Source: Pseudomonas pseudonitroreducens (GTDB lineage: Bacteria; Pseudomonadota; Gammaproteobacteria; Pseudomonadales; Pseudomonadaceae). From it: DNA of 64,000 nt. The stretch lies in assembly GCF_021603645.1 (NCBI RefSeq), contig NZ_BQHJ01000010.1, positions 124,001 through 188,000 on the forward strand, read 5' to 3'. The position numbers were made by a program, and so were the translations under genes. Below are positions 25,127 through 34,632 of the stretch, piece by piece; position 1 is the stretch's first letter, and the number at the start of each line of letters is the position of its first letter. A model generated the notes under the pieces. It was not told the DNA's origin, searched no databases, and worked only from the letters and a program-made list of their open reading frames with translations.

Positions 25127-25641
25127 GTCGGCTCGCCGTAGAGGGCGATGTAGCACTGGCGCAGACCCTGGGCGATGTACTGGCGCACGCGCGGTACGGA
25201 AACACCCAGTTGCTCGGCGATCTCGGCGTGGCCGAGGCCGTCCAGGCGGTTGAGCAGGAAAGCGCTGCGTGCGCGGGTGGACAGCTTGCCCAGCAGGCGG
25301 TCGATCTCGCGCAGGTCGGCGAGGATCAGGCAGTGTTCCTCGGCCGAGGGCTGCACGGCTTCGGGCAGGCATTTCAGCTCTTCGAGATAGGCCTGTTCCA
25401 GCGCCACGCGGCGCCAGTGATCCACCAGCAGGCCCTTGGCGACGGTGACCAGGAAGGCGCGCGGTTCGCGCAGGGAGGGCAGCTCGCGCCGGCCGAGCAC
25501 GCGGACGAAGGTGTCCTGGCTCAGGTCTTCGGCGCGCTGCGGACAGCCCAGGCTGCGGTTCAGCCAGGCGGTCAGCCAGTCGCGGTGATCGCGATACAAG
25601 GCGCCAACGAGTTCGCCGCTACCCATCTGGATGGCCGACAA
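25123..25641 (-). CDS. fiuI: ECF sigma factor FiuI (iron-starvation type)
   Basis: About 172 residues. Region 2 (LVGALYRDHRDWLTAWLNRS through EDLSQDTFVRVL) and region 4 (RARSAFLLNRLDGLGHAEIA) with its helix-turn-helix are clear. It belongs to the FecI group, which transcribes the cognate receptor gene (fiuA) when the siderophore binds. TTG 25641 is favoured as start because GGGGGAG is 4 bp upstream; ATG 25626 (M-G-S-G-E-L) is the alternative and has no site. The 3' end overlaps fiuR. A Fur-like box lies 43-63 bp upstream. Confidence 0.87.
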   Translation of the reverse strand: MSAIQMGSGELVGALYRDHRDWLTAWLNRSLGCPQRAEDLSQDTFVRVLGRRELPSLREPRAFLVTVAKGLLVDHWRRVALEQAYLEELKCLPEAVQPSAEEHCLILADLREIDRLLGKLSTRARSAFLLNRLDGLGHAEIAEQLGVSVPRVRQYIAQGLRQCYIALYGEPT

Positions 25642-25683
25642 GCTACTCCCCCAGTGATCCCGAATGGGATCAAGCTCAAAAAC

Positions 25684-25704
25684 GATAACTATTCGCAAAT
25701 GATC
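25684..25704 (-). promoter_or_regulatory. Candidate Fur box controlling fiuI
   Basis: GATAACTATTCGCAAATGAT resembles common Pseudomonas Fur sites (GATAATnATTCGCATT type) and is placed just upstream of fiuI, where iron repression is expected from FecI-type systems. Match to the 19-bp consensus is only partial. It also lies 110 bp before the divergent GST gene. Confidence 0.5.
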
Positions 25705-25813
25705 GCAAAGTGCAGTCACACGCGCAATTGGCACCCGTCGGCTTTTGCCGCCGGTCGCTGGGTTTTCGGCACCGTTCTACAATTCGCCGAACTTTTTCGC
25801 GGAACGTCTCGCC

Positions 25814-26566
25814 ATGTCCGACCCCGTGCTGATCATCGGTTCCTTCCTTTCTCCCTATGTGCGCAAGGCGCTGGTGCTGCTGGAAATGAAGGGGGTGGAC
25901 TATCGCATCGACTCCGTCGTGCCGTTCTTCGGCAACGCCGAGTTCGAGCGCCTCAGCCCGCTGCGCCAGGTGCCGGTGCTGGTGGACGGTGAGCTGGTGC
26001 TGAACGATTCCTCGGTGATCTGCCAGTACCTCGAGGAACGTTATCCACAGCCTGCGCTATACCCCGCGGACATAGTCGCCCGCGCCCGCGCGCGGTGGAT
26101 CGAGGAGTTCGCCGACAGCCGCATGGGGCAGGTGGTGATCTGGCAACTGTTCGACCAACTGGTGATCGGCCGCGGCGTGTGGGGCCGCGAACCGGATGCG
26201 GTGCTGCTGGAGAGGACCTACCAGCAGGACCTGCCGGCGGTGTTCGACTATCTCGAAGCGCAGTTGCCCGAGCACGGGTGGTGGTTCGGCGAGCTGTCCA
26301 TCGCCGACATCAGCGTGGCCTGTTTCATGCGCAATGCGCAGCTCGCCCGCTACGAGCTGGACGCCCTGCGCTGGCCGAAACTGGTGGCCATGCTGGAAGC
26401 GGCCTTCGCACTGCCGGCGTTCCAGAAGCTCAACCAGTTCGAGCGCGCCATCGCCCGCACACCGATTGCCCTGCAGCGCGACGCATTGATCGCCGCCGGA
26501 GCGCCGGTCAGCGCAGTCAGCCACATGCGCGAACAGCCGGTGCGCGGGCCGATGAGCCGCAGTTGA
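25814..26566 (+). CDS. Glutathione S-transferase family protein
   Basis: A 250-residue GST: thioredoxin-like N-terminal domain (IIGSFLSPYVRKALVLLEMK, LSPLRQVPVLVDGE and NDSSVICQYLEERYP with the glutathione-binding Ser pair) and a helical C-terminal domain with the conserved LSIADISVACF. Longer than usual by ~40 residues at the C-terminus (QRDALIAAGAPVSAVSHMRE). Divergent from the ferrichrome regulators. Substrate unknown. Confidence 0.88.
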   Translation: MSDPVLIIGSFLSPYVRKALVLLEMKGVDYRIDSVVPFFGNAEFERLSPLRQVPVLVDGELVLNDSSVICQYLEERYPQPALYPADIVARARARWIEEFADSRMGQVVIWQLFDQLVIGRGVWGREPDAVLLERTYQQDLPAVFDYLEAQLPEHGWWFGELSIADISVACFMRNAQLARYELDALRWPKLVAMLEAAFALPAFQKLNQFERAIARTPIALQRDALIAAGAPVSAVSHMREQPVRGPMSRS

Positions 26567-27442
26567 TCAGGCCTCCTGCAGAAAGCTCCAGAGCCTCTGC
26601 GCCACCGGGCCGTGGGCGCGATCGCGCCGGCGCGCGGCGACCAGCTCCTCGCGGCGGCCGGGCAAGTACTCTCCGCTGAGGTCGCGCAGGCGGCCGTCGG
26701 CCAATTCCTCGGCAATCAGGTGGCGCGGCAGATGACCCCAGGCCAGGCCGTGCAGTACCAGTTCCTTCTTCATCGCCTGGTCCGGCACCGTGCATTGCGC
26801 CGCGCCATCCAGCGTGAAGAACGCCACCGGCGGCGAGTGCCGGGCGCTGTCGCGCATGACGCACTGGGTGAGCGTGTGCAATTGCTCGGGCCGGATGTCC
26901 GTGGTGTCCGCCAGTAGTGCCGGCGCAATCACCGGGATGAAATCCACCACGCCCAGGTCCAGCCACTCCAGACGCGGGTCGGCCTTGTCCACGCGGTGCA
27001 GGATCAGCTCGGCCTCGTCATCGAGGAGCCGCTCCAGCGGACCGCTGACGCTTTCGAAGTACAACTGCAGGCGTGTGTGCGGTTGCGTGGCGAAGAAGCG
27101 CGCGAGTTTTTCCAGAACGACGGGGCGTGGGCAGAAGTCGCCGAGGACGACGCGCAGCTGGCTTTCCTCGCCGGCCGCCAGGTGTGCGGCATGCTCGCGT
27201 AGGCTGCCCAGTTCGCGCAGCAAGCCCTGGGCGCGGTGGTGGAAGGATTCGCCTGCGGCAGTCAGGGCAACCCGGTAGCCACTGCGATCCAGCAGTTCGA
27301 AGCCAAGCTGGTTCTCCAGCCGGGCAACAGCGGCGAAAATCGCCGGGTGCGAGCGGTGCAACTGCTGGGCAGCGGCCTGGAAGCCGCCGGTCTCGACTAG
27401 TGCGACGAAACAGTGGAGGTCATGAAGGGTGAAGTCCTGCAT
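26567..27442 (-). CDS. LysR-family transcriptional regulator
   Basis: A 291-residue LysR protein: winged HTH at residues 1-60 (LHDLHCFVALVETGGFQAAA, then LHRSHPAIFAAVARLENQLG) and a substrate-binding domain after residue 90. It is divergent from the enol-lactonase gene across 96 bp, the usual layout for a LysR protein controlling its neighbour. Inducer unknown. Stop lies next to that of the GST gene (convergent). Confidence 0.9.
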   Translation of the reverse strand: MQDFTLHDLHCFVALVETGGFQAAAQQLHRSHPAIFAAVARLENQLGFELLDRSGYRVALTAAGESFHHRAQGLLRELGSLREHAAHLAAGEESQLRVVLGDFCPRPVVLEKLARFFATQPHTRLQLYFESVSGPLERLLDDEAELILHRVDKADPRLEWLDLGVVDFIPVIAPALLADTTDIRPEQLHTLTQCVMRDSARHSPPVAFFTLDGAAQCTVPDQAMKKELVLHGLAWGHLPRHLIAEELADGRLRDLSGEYLPGRREELVAARRRDRAHGPVAQRLWSFLQEA

Positions 27443-27538
27443 GTCAGCTTTCCTGACAGAGAGCGTTCATTCTTTGTAATTTCTTTGGATTATCAGCGCA
27501 ACTAACCTCGCCTCCATCAACCCTGAGGAGAGGCTGCC

Positions 27539-28336
27539 ATGAGCCAGCTGCGCTATCTGACCACTCGCGACAACACCTGCATCGCCTTTCGCCTGGACGG
27601 CCGCGCCGAGCTGCCACTGCTGGTGCTGTCGAACTCCATCGGCACCGACATGCACATGTGGGACGGCCAGATTGCCGCGCTGAGCGAATACTTCCGCGTG
27701 CTGCGCTATGACGCTCGCGGGCACGGCGCATCCAGTGTTCCCCCCGGACCCTATTCGCTGGCGCGGCTGGCGCAAGATGTGATCGAGCTGCTCGATTCAC
27801 TGGCGGTGCGGCGTGCGCATTTCCTCGGGCTTTCCCTCGGTGGTTTTGTTGGCCAGTGGCTGGCGCTGAACGCACCGCAGCGCATGGATCGGCTGGTGCT
27901 GGCGAACACTTCTGCCTGGCTGGGGCCGCAGGATCAGTGGGATGCGCGCATCGCCGAGGTGTTGCAGGCGGAAGATATGCGGGGCACCGCCGCGACCTTC
28001 CTCGGCAACTGGTTCCCGGCGACCTGGCTGGCGCAAGAGCGCCCGGAGGTGGAACCGTTCCGCGCGACGCTGCTGGCCACCAACCGGCATGGACTGGCCG
28101 GCTCCTTCGCCGCCGTGCAGGAAACTGATCTGCGCACGGCATTGCGCGATGTGCGCCTGCCCACTCTGGTGATCGCCGGGCAGTTCGACACTGTCACTGC
28201 CGCCAGCCACAGCGAGTTGATCGCCGACGCGATCCCCGGCGCTCGTTTGCTCACGTTACCGGCCGTGCACCTGTCGAACATCGAGTTCCCCCGCGAGTTC
28301 GAAGGTGTGGTGCTGGATTTCCTGTTGGCTCGCTGA
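27539..28336 (+). CDS. 3-oxoadipate enol-lactonase-like alpha/beta hydrolase
   Basis: A 265-residue alpha/beta hydrolase of the PcaD family: oxyanion region LVLSNSIGTDMHMWDGQ, nucleophile elbow GLSLGGFVGQWLAL (Ser), Asp in VIAGQFDTVT and His in PAVHLSNIE. PcaD hydrolyses the enol-lactone in the beta-ketoadipate pathway for aromatic breakdown. No other pca genes are here, so it may be a paralogue acting on a different lactone. GAGGAGAG precedes ATG 27539. Probably controlled by the divergent LysR. Confidence 0.85.
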   Translation: MSQLRYLTTRDNTCIAFRLDGRAELPLLVLSNSIGTDMHMWDGQIAALSEYFRVLRYDARGHGASSVPPGPYSLARLAQDVIELLDSLAVRRAHFLGLSLGGFVGQWLALNAPQRMDRLVLANTSAWLGPQDQWDARIAEVLQAEDMRGTAATFLGNWFPATWLAQERPEVEPFRATLLATNRHGLAGSFAAVQETDLRTALRDVRLPTLVIAGQFDTVTAASHSELIADAIPGARLLTLPAVHLSNIEFPREFEGVVLDFLLAR

Positions 28337-28369
28337 ACGACCAGGCCGCCCGAAGGCGGCCTGGTCGTT
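28336..28369. terminator. Long hairpin between convergent genes
   Basis: AACGACCAGGCCGCC, loop CGAA, GGCGGCCTGGTCGTT: a perfect 15-bp stem starting at the last base of the enol-lactonase stop. No strong T-run; probably a bidirectional terminator shared with the NCS1 permease gene. Confidence 0.75.
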
Positions 28370-28380
28370 CAGCTAGAGCC

Positions 28381-29910
28381 TCAATGATGTGCGGCATCCA
28401 CCGCGATGGATTCGCCGCAGACGTCCAGGTAGGTGCGCTTGCGGTCGGCGAGGGCGAAGTGGATCAGCGCGCCGAGCCCGGCGCCGAAGAACCAGGAGAA
28501 GTGCGACAGCGATTCGAAGGCCGGCAGCAGCGCCAGGACGATGGCGATCAGTGCGGCCGGGACGAACGCCGCCACCGCGCGCAGGTTGACCCCGGCGCTG
28601 AAGTGATAGCTCGCCTCGCGGCTTTCGCTGTAAAGCTCCGGCAGGTTCACCCGGCCACGGCGCACCAGGTAGTAGTCGGTGACCATGATCCCGTACAGCG
28701 GGCCGAGCAGGGCGCCCAGGCCGCCGAGGAAATACACGATCACTGCCGGGCTGTTGTACAGGTGCCACGGCAGGATCAGCACGGCGATGGTGGCGCTGAG
28801 CAGGCCGGCGCGACGGAAGTTCAGCAGGTTCGGCGCGAGGTTGGTCAGCACGTACGCCGGGGCGACGAAGTTGGCCATGATGTTCACCGCCACGGTGACG
28901 ATCAGGAAGGCCAGGCAGGCCAGCACCAAGCCGAAGGTGTTGGGAATGGCGGCAACGATCTCGGTGGGGTTCTGCACCAGCTTGCCGTCGATGCTGAACT
29001 GCGCGCCGGCCAGCACCACGGCGATCAGCGCGAAGCCCAGCATGTTTACCGGCAGGCCCCAGAAGTTGCCGACGCTGATGGTGCGGCGGTCCGGGCAATT
29101 GCGGGTGAAGTCGCAGAAGTTGAGGATCATCGTGCCGTACAGCGAGACCCACAGTGCGGCGGCGCCCAGCACCTTCAGCCACATCGCCGAGCCGCTCGGC
29201 GCGTTGCCGCTGGACCAGGCAATCGACAGCCCGGCGCGCCAGTACATCCAGCCGGCGAGGCTGGCGAAGGCGACCAGGATGATCGGGCCGGCAAAGGATT
29301 CGTAGCGGCGCACCATCTCCATGCCGTAGGCGAAGATCACCAACTGAACGCACCAGATGCCGAGGAAGGTGATCCAGCCGAGGCTCGACAGGCCGAGGAT
29401 CGAGTCCTGGTCGTAGGCCTTGAGGTCTGGGGCGATGGCGGTGAGCAGCACCCGCAGCACGACCGAGGCGAGGTAGGTCTGGATGCCGAACCAGGCAATG
29501 GCAATCACCGCGCGGATCAGAGCCGGCACCTGGGCGCCGTGGATGCCGAAGCTGATGCGGCACATCACCGGGTAGGGCAGGCCGGTTTTCTGACCCATGT
29601 AGCCGGAGAGGTTCATCAGCCCGTAGATCACCAGCGCGCCCAGGGCGAAGGCGGCGAGGATCTGCGCGCCGCTCATGCCGAGGGCGAAGAGGCCAATGGC
29701 GAAGGAGTAGTTGGCAATGTTGTGCACATCGTTGGTCCACAGCGCGAACAGGCTGTAACGCCCCCAGCTGCGCCCCGCCGCCTTGGTCGGCGCCAGGTCG
29801 GCGCTGTACAGGCGCGGGCTCAGGGTTGGCGCGGCCGGCCGGGCGGCGGCCGCGCTATCAGCAGATTGGAGGGGGGTAACGCCGGACAGGTGGGTGGGAC
29901 TGCTGGTCAT
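28381..29910 (-). CDS. NCS1-family permease (nucleobase/hydantoin/allantoin type)
   Basis: A 509-residue membrane protein with about 12 helices and NCS1 signatures (LFALWTNDVHNIANYSFAIG in helix 1, NFCDFTRNCPDRRTISVGN, WHLYNSPAVIVYFLGGLGAL, GPLYGIMVTDYYLVRRG). NCS1 carriers import nucleobases, hydantoins, allantoin or pyridoxine with sodium or protons; the substrate cannot be assigned. It is convergent with the enol-lactonase gene. An operator-like 21-bp inverted repeat lies 239 bp upstream. Confidence 0.9.
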   Translation of the reverse strand: MTSSPTHLSGVTPLQSADSAAAARPAAPTLSPRLYSADLAPTKAAGRSWGRYSLFALWTNDVHNIANYSFAIGLFALGMSGAQILAAFALGALVIYGLMNLSGYMGQKTGLPYPVMCRISFGIHGAQVPALIRAVIAIAWFGIQTYLASVVLRVLLTAIAPDLKAYDQDSILGLSSLGWITFLGIWCVQLVIFAYGMEMVRRYESFAGPIILVAFASLAGWMYWRAGLSIAWSSGNAPSGSAMWLKVLGAAALWVSLYGTMILNFCDFTRNCPDRRTISVGNFWGLPVNMLGFALIAVVLAGAQFSIDGKLVQNPTEIVAAIPNTFGLVLACLAFLIVTVAVNIMANFVAPAYVLTNLAPNLLNFRRAGLLSATIAVLILPWHLYNSPAVIVYFLGGLGALLGPLYGIMVTDYYLVRRGRVNLPELYSESREASYHFSAGVNLRAVAAFVPAALIAIVLALLPAFESLSHFSWFFGAGLGALIHFALADRKRTYLDVCGESIAVDAAHH

Positions 29911-30148
29911 GGGCTACTCGGCTTTGTATGCACGGCTTTTTGTGGTTTGTGTGCAAAAGCCAATTCCGTGCCAGCCCGGTTCTCCTTGTGGTGCCGGTTG
30001 ATTCGCCACTTCCCCTGGAATCGAGCAGAGCCCTTGTTTGGTGCGGCTTTGCCAGGTGTCCTAGGCGCCATTAAATAATTTTTCCATAGCAATCATTGAC
30101 TTGAGAGTCAGATATTGCCTGTGTGGAAAATAAGCGGGCTGGGGATTT

Positions 30149-30169
30149 TGTACACAATAATTGTGCACA
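30149..30169. promoter_or_regulatory. 21-bp inverted repeat, likely operator for the NCS1 permease gene
   Basis: TGTACACAATAATTGTGCAC plus final A: arms match except one base pair. The pattern TGTnCACAAT/ATTGTGnACA is like GntR-family (FadR/VanR type) operators. No GntR gene is in the window, so the regulator would be elsewhere. Confidence 0.5.
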
Positions 30170-30205
30170 GGCGTTACGTGTGGGCTCCGAGGTGGCTCAA
30201 CGACA

Positions 30206-30442
30206 ATCGCGGACAGAGTCCGCTCCTACGCGGAAGCTGCCCTCGTACGTAGGAGCAACTGTCTTCTCTGGATAGTCCGTCGCTGCGTCTTCCTCCTCAC
30301 CCCGACCCTCTCCCTCAGGGAGAGGGGGCAGTCCGGAGGTTTCATCCTGCACCGAACGGTCCCCTCTCTCCTTGGGAGAGGGCCAGGGTGAGGGATGGCC
30401 CAAGCGCAGAGGTATCGCGTAGGAGCGGACTCTGTCCGCGAT
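30206..30442. repeat. Composite repeat, second copy (family B and C)
   Basis: A right-hand family B REP (30206-30229), then GTAGGAGCAACTGTCTT at 30249, a 100-bp family C element (30295-30394, same inverted ends as at 16151) and a left-hand family B REP ending 30442. It is homologous over ~200 bp to 16106-16313. The rest of the 615-bp gap (29911-30525) holds the NCS1 upstream region and the glcB terminator; no gene is seen. Confidence 0.85.
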
Positions 30443-30478
30443 CGGCTAGAAACGGCGCAAATCCCAACCGGTAGCCAT

Positions 30479-30507
30479 AAAAAAACCGCCCCGAAGGGCG
30501 GTTCTTT
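30479..30507 (-). terminator. Rho-independent terminator of glcB
   Basis: Read on the minus strand: AACCGCCC, loop TTCG, GGGCGGTT, then a T-run. Confidence 0.9.
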
Positions 30508-30525
30508 CAACGCTTGGCGAAGTGC

Positions 30526-32703
30526 TTACAGACCGTTCTTCGCTTTGAACTCGCGACGACGGCGGTGCAGGACTGGCTCGGTGTAGCCGTTGGGCTGCTT
30601 GGTGCCTTCGATAACCAGTTCCAGTGCGGCCTGGAAGGCCACGTTGTCATCGAAGTTCGGCGCCATCGGGCGGTACTGGGCGTCACCGGCGTTCTGGCGA
30701 TCCACCACCGAAGCCATGCGCTTGAGGCTTTCCAGTACCTGCTCTTCGGTCACTACGCCGTGGCGCAGCCAGTTGGCCAGCAGTTGGCTGGAGATACGCA
30801 GGGTAGCGCGGTCTTCCATCAGGCCGACATCGTTGATGTCCGGCACCTTGGAGCAGCCGACGCCCTGGTCGATCCAGCGCACGACGTAGCCGAGGATGCC
30901 CTGCGAGTTGTTGTCCAGCTCGTTCTTGATCTCTTCCGCGCTCCAGTTGGTGTTCGGCGCCAGCGGAATGGTCAGGATGTCGTCCACCGAAGCCGGAGCG
31001 CGCTTGGCCAGTTCGGCCTGACGGGCGAACACGTCGACCTTGTGGTAGTGCAGCGCGTGCAGGGTGGCGGCGGTCGGCGAGGGAACCCAGGCGGTGTTGG
31101 CGCCAGCCAGCGGGTGAGCGATCTTCTGCTCGAGCATGGCGGCCATCAGGTCGGGCATGGCCCACATGCCCTTGCCGATCTGGGCTTTGCCCTGCAGGCC
31201 GGTGGCCAGGCCGACGTCGACGTTGTTGTTCTCGTAGGAGCCGATCCACTTCTCGGTCTTCATGGCGCCCTTGCGCACCATGGCGCCGGCTTCCATGGAG
31301 GTGTGGATCTCGTCACCGGTGCGGTCGAGGAAGCCGGTGTTGATGAACACCACGCGCTCGGCGGCAGCCTTGATACAGGCCTTCAGGTTGACGGTGGTGC
31401 GGCGCTCTTCGTCCATGATGCCGACTTTCAGCGTGTTGCGCGGCAGACCCAGCAGGTCCTCGACGCGGCTGAAGATCTCGGCGGCGAAGGCGACTTCTTC
31501 CGGGCCGTGCATCTTCGGCTTGACGATGTACACGCTGCCGGTGCGGCTGTTCTTGCGGGTGGCGCTGCCGTTCAGGTTGTGAATGGCGATCAGGCTGGTG
31601 AACAGGCCGTCCTGGATGCCTTCGGGCACTTCGTTGCCCTGGGCGTCGAGGATCGCCGGGTTGGTCATCAGGTGGCCAACGTTACGCACGAACAGCAGGG
31701 AGCGGCCATGCAGGCTCAGCTCGGAACCATCGGCCCTGGTGTAGACGCGGTCCGGGTTCATGGTGCGGGTGAAGGTAGTGCCACCCTTGGAGACCTGCTC
31801 GGCGAGGTCGCCTTTCATCAGGCCCAGCCAGTTGCGGTAGACCACTACCTTGTCGTCGGCATCGACGGCGGCCACGGAGTCTTCGCAGTCCATGATGGTG
31901 GTCAGCGCGGACTCCATCAGGACGTCTTTCACGCCAGCGGCGTCGGTCTGGCCGATCGGGCTGGTCGGGTCGATCTGGATTTCGAAGTGCAGGCCATTGT
32001 GCTTGAGCAGCACGGCTTTCGGCTTGGCGGCGTCGCCCTGGAAGGCGAGGAACTGAGCGGCATTCTTCAGGCCGGTCTCGCTGCCGTTCTTCAGGGTTAC
32101 GGCCAGTGCGCCGTTCTTCACGACATAGGCGGTGGCGTCGACGTGGGAGCCGGATTCCAGCGCGGCGGCTTCGTCGAGGAAGGCGCGGGCGAAGGCGATG
32201 ACCTTGTCACCACGGACCTTGTTGTAGCCCTTGCCCTTCTCGGCGCCATTCTCTTCGCTGATTGCGTCGGTGCCGTAGAGGGCGTCGTACAGCGAACCCC
32301 AGCGGGCGTTCGCAGCGTTCAGGGCGAAGCGCGCGTTCATCACCGGTACGACCAGCTGCGGGCCGGCCATGCGGGCGATTTCTTCGTCGACGTTCTGGGT
32401 GCTGGCCTGGAAGTCGGCCGGCTCGGGCAGCAGGTAACCGATTTCCTGCAGGAAAGCCTTGTAGGCGGCCGCGTCATGCGCCTGGCCAGCGCGCGCCTGG
32501 TGCCAGCCATCGACCTTCGCCTGAATCTCGTCGCGCTTGGCGAGCAGGGCCTTGTTCTTGGGGGCCAGGTCGTTGATTACGGTTTCGACACCTGCCCAGA
32601 ACTTGCCGGCTTCGATGCCGGTGCCGGGAATGGCTTCGTTGTTCACGAAGTCGAACAGGACTTTGGCGACCTGCAGGCCACCGACTTGAACGCGTTCAGT
32701 CAT
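30526..32703 (-). CDS. glcB: Malate synthase G
   Basis: A 725-residue enzyme condensing glyoxylate with acetyl-CoA to malate, the second step of the glyoxylate shunt, needed for growth on acetate, fatty acids and glycolate. Length and motifs match isoform G (e.g. [68 protein letters not shown]). ATG 32703 ([19 protein letters not shown]) is the family start. Monocistronic with a strong terminator. Fits with the nearby fatty-acid oxidation genes, whose acetyl-CoA it would consume. Confidence 0.96.
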   Translation of the reverse strand: MTERVQVGGLQVAKVLFDFVNNEAIPGTGIEAGKFWAGVETVINDLAPKNKALLAKRDEIQAKVDGWHQARAGQAHDAAAYKAFLQEIGYLLPEPADFQASTQNVDEEIARMAGPQLVVPVMNARFALNAANARWGSLYDALYGTDAISEENGAEKGKGYNKVRGDKVIAFARAFLDEAAALESGSHVDATAYVVKNGALAVTLKNGSETGLKNAAQFLAFQGDAAKPKAVLLKHNGLHFEIQIDPTSPIGQTDAAGVKDVLMESALTTIMDCEDSVAAVDADDKVVVYRNWLGLMKGDLAEQVSKGGTTFTRTMNPDRVYTRADGSELSLHGRSLLFVRNVGHLMTNPAILDAQGNEVPEGIQDGLFTSLIAIHNLNGSATRKNSRTGSVYIVKPKMHGPEEVAFAAEIFSRVEDLLGLPRNTLKVGIMDEERRTTVNLKACIKAAAERVVFINTGFLDRTGDEIHTSMEAGAMVRKGAMKTEKWIGSYENNNVDVGLATGLQGKAQIGKGMWAMPDLMAAMLEQKIAHPLAGANTAWVPSPTAATLHALHYHKVDVFARQAELAKRAPASVDDILTIPLAPNTNWSAEEIKNELDNNSQGILGYVVRWIDQGVGCSKVPDINDVGLMEDRATLRISSQLLANWLRHGVVTEEQVLESLKRMASVVDRQNAGDAQYRPMAPNFDDNVAFQAALELVIEGTKQPNGYTEPVLHRRRREFKAKNGL

Positions 32704-32997
32704 TGCTTGCCTCACTCTGCTCAGGACCAGCTCTGGACACAGGCAAAACGCCTTGTAGTCCGAGCCGCGGAATACTACATGATGCCGTGGGAAAAATCAG
32801 TGGGCTAGCGTCGCGGTTAGACCAAAGTACGCATATCAGTCACGTAGCAGGTCATATGTTCGCAAAAATCTTCTGGATTGTTCCAGATAAATCTTAAAAC
32901 TGTACACGGATAACCCGTTTGGGTACCTGTGGCAGCCCGTCGCAGCCGGCTAACCTCGCCGTGCCTATACTGCCTTTTCCTTTCTGGAGAATCCCGC

Positions 32998-33447
32998 ATG
33001 TCCGTGACGCTTGCCACCCCCTCCGATCTGGATGACCTGGTTCCGCTGTTTTCCGGCTACCTCGATTTCTATGAGGTGCCCGCCCCCCACGCGAAGATTC
33101 GCGAGTTTCTCGGCGCGCGCGTCGGCAGCGGCCAGTCCACGGTCTTCATCGCGCGCAGCGTCGATGGCGTGGCGGTAGGTTTCGTGCAGCTGTATCCCTT
33201 GTTCGCTTCCCTGGCGCTGCAGGCATCCTGGCTGGTCAGCGACCTCTACGTATTGCCTGCCGCGCGTCGCGATGGCTACGGTGAGGCACTGATGAACGCC
33301 GCCCGCGCCCACGGCGAAAGCACCGGTGCCTGTGGTCTGATGCTGGAGACGGCGAAGACCAACCACGCCGGCCAGTCGCTTTACGAGCGCCTGGGCTACA
33401 AGCGGGACGACAAGTTCTACACCTATTGGCTGGACCTCACGGCCTAG
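32998..33447 (+). CDS. GNAT-family N-acetyltransferase
   Basis: A 149-residue GNAT protein. The acetyl-CoA-binding region is DLYVLPAARRDGYGEALMNA (a variant of Q/R-x-x-G-x-G/A) followed by LMLETAKTNHAGQSLYERLG. The N-terminal half (DLDDLVPLFSGYLDFYEVP) is typical of small-molecule acetyltransferases. TGGAGA precedes the start. It is 19 bp upstream of the ACT-domain gene and likely cotranscribed. Substrate unknown. Confidence 0.88.
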   Translation: MSVTLATPSDLDDLVPLFSGYLDFYEVPAPHAKIREFLGARVGSGQSTVFIARSVDGVAVGFVQLYPLFASLALQASWLVSDLYVLPAARRDGYGEALMNAARAHGESTGACGLMLETAKTNHAGQSLYERLGYKRDDKFYTYWLDLTA

Positions 33448-33466
33448 CCCTTCGCGGAGACTGCTC

Positions 33467-33985
33467 ATGGACCACCTCGTATTGACCGTCATCGCCCAGG
33501 ACCAGCCCGGCCTGGTGGAACGCGTGGCCAAATGCATCGCTGCCCATGGCGGCAACTGGCTGGAAAGCCGCATGTCGCGCATGGCCGGGCAGTTCGCCGG
33601 GATCCTCCGCGTGGCGGTGCCAGCCGAGGGCTATGACGAACTGGTGGAAGGCCTGCAGGAACTCAGCGAACACGGCATCCGCGTGTTGCTGGCGGAAAGC
33701 GGCATCGAGCCGGCCTGCAACTGGAAGCCGATTCACCTCGACCTGGTGGGCAACGACCGCCCAGGCATCGTCCGCGACATCACCCAGTTGCTGGCCGAGC
33801 ATGGGGTGAACCTGGAGAGCCTGACCACCGAGGTACTGCCCGCGCCCATGAGCAGCGAGCCGCTGTTCCACGCCGAGGCGCTGCTGGCTGTGCCGTTGAC
33901 CCTGCCGCTGGAAACCCTGCAGCAGAAGCTGGAGGAGCTGGCGGACGACCTGATGGTCGAGCTGAATTTCCACAGCGGGGAATGA
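33467..33985 (+). CDS. ACT-domain protein, GcvR-like
   Basis: A 172-residue protein with two ACT domains: residues ~4-80 (LVLTVIAQDQPGLVERVAKC) and ~90-165 (IHLDLVGNDRPGIVRDITQL). This matches the glycine cleavage repressor GcvR, which works by binding GcvA rather than DNA. In Pseudomonas members of this family are often annotated only as ACT-domain regulators, so the glycine role is tentative. Confidence 0.8.
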   Translation: MDHLVLTVIAQDQPGLVERVAKCIAAHGGNWLESRMSRMAGQFAGILRVAVPAEGYDELVEGLQELSEHGIRVLLAESGIEPACNWKPIHLDLVGNDRPGIVRDITQLLAEHGVNLESLTTEVLPAPMSSEPLFHAEALLAVPLTLPLETLQQKLEELADDLMVELNFHSGE

Positions 33986-34632
33986 TTGTTCTGCATTGAC
34001 CTCGATGCTTGTGGAAAAACTTGTGGGCTCTCTGTTGATGGATTGACAGAGGGCCCATTTTATATGGGCTTAGTGCGGGTTTATTTATCCACCATCGGCA
34101 GCGTCGCTGTGCACAGATTGCGGGGATCGTACCGTGGGCATTCTGTTGATAAGTGTCTGTAGCCACCTGTTTCCGAGGCTTTCAGTGGGTTGATCGTTTT
34201 TTGTGCAGGGCGTGCGCTGTGAAGGGAGTGCCTCGGGCTTTCCAATGGCTGTGCACAAAAGCACTGGAAGAGTCTGTGGAGAAGCCGTTCATGGAACGCT
34301 ACAGGTCACGCGGGGTAGGGCTTTGATGGGGTTGTCCACTTTCTGATCGGGTAGCGTTGATCCATCCCCATGAAGCGGGGATCAGCCTGTGGAAAAGCCG
34401 CGGGAATATCGCGGTAAGCCAGAAACCACTAGGTCTGCGCGATTCTGATCAAATAGTGATCGTGTTGCTGCGCGCAGCGAGAGAGTGTCGCGCTGGGAGA
34501 GGCACGGCGGGGCGGCTTGTGGAAGAAACGGCCGTTATCCCCGCATTCGCGGGATAGAGCTGTGGACAATCTGCGGGTGACTGCCTGCAAGCCACAGCTG
34601 GCGTGGTGTGCAGGCAGTGGATCATTTAATGA
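33986..34632. other. 647-bp gene-free region rich in DnaA-box-like 9-mers
   Basis: No plausible gene on either strand. Six 9-mers differ by one base from TGTGGATAA or its complement: 34010 (TGTGGAAAA), 34085 (TTATCCACC), 34144 (TGTTGATAA), 34275 (TGTGGAGAA), 34389 (TGTGGAAAA) and 34561 (TGTGGACAA), plus weaker ones at 34250, 34332, 34519 and 34535. Base composition is less GC-rich than the flanks. Function unknown. Confidence 0.5.

Noticed and set aside
29911-30205. Small gene upstream of the NCS1 permease
   Set aside because: Short frames there have no ribosome site and are not protein-like; only the operator-like repeat is supported.
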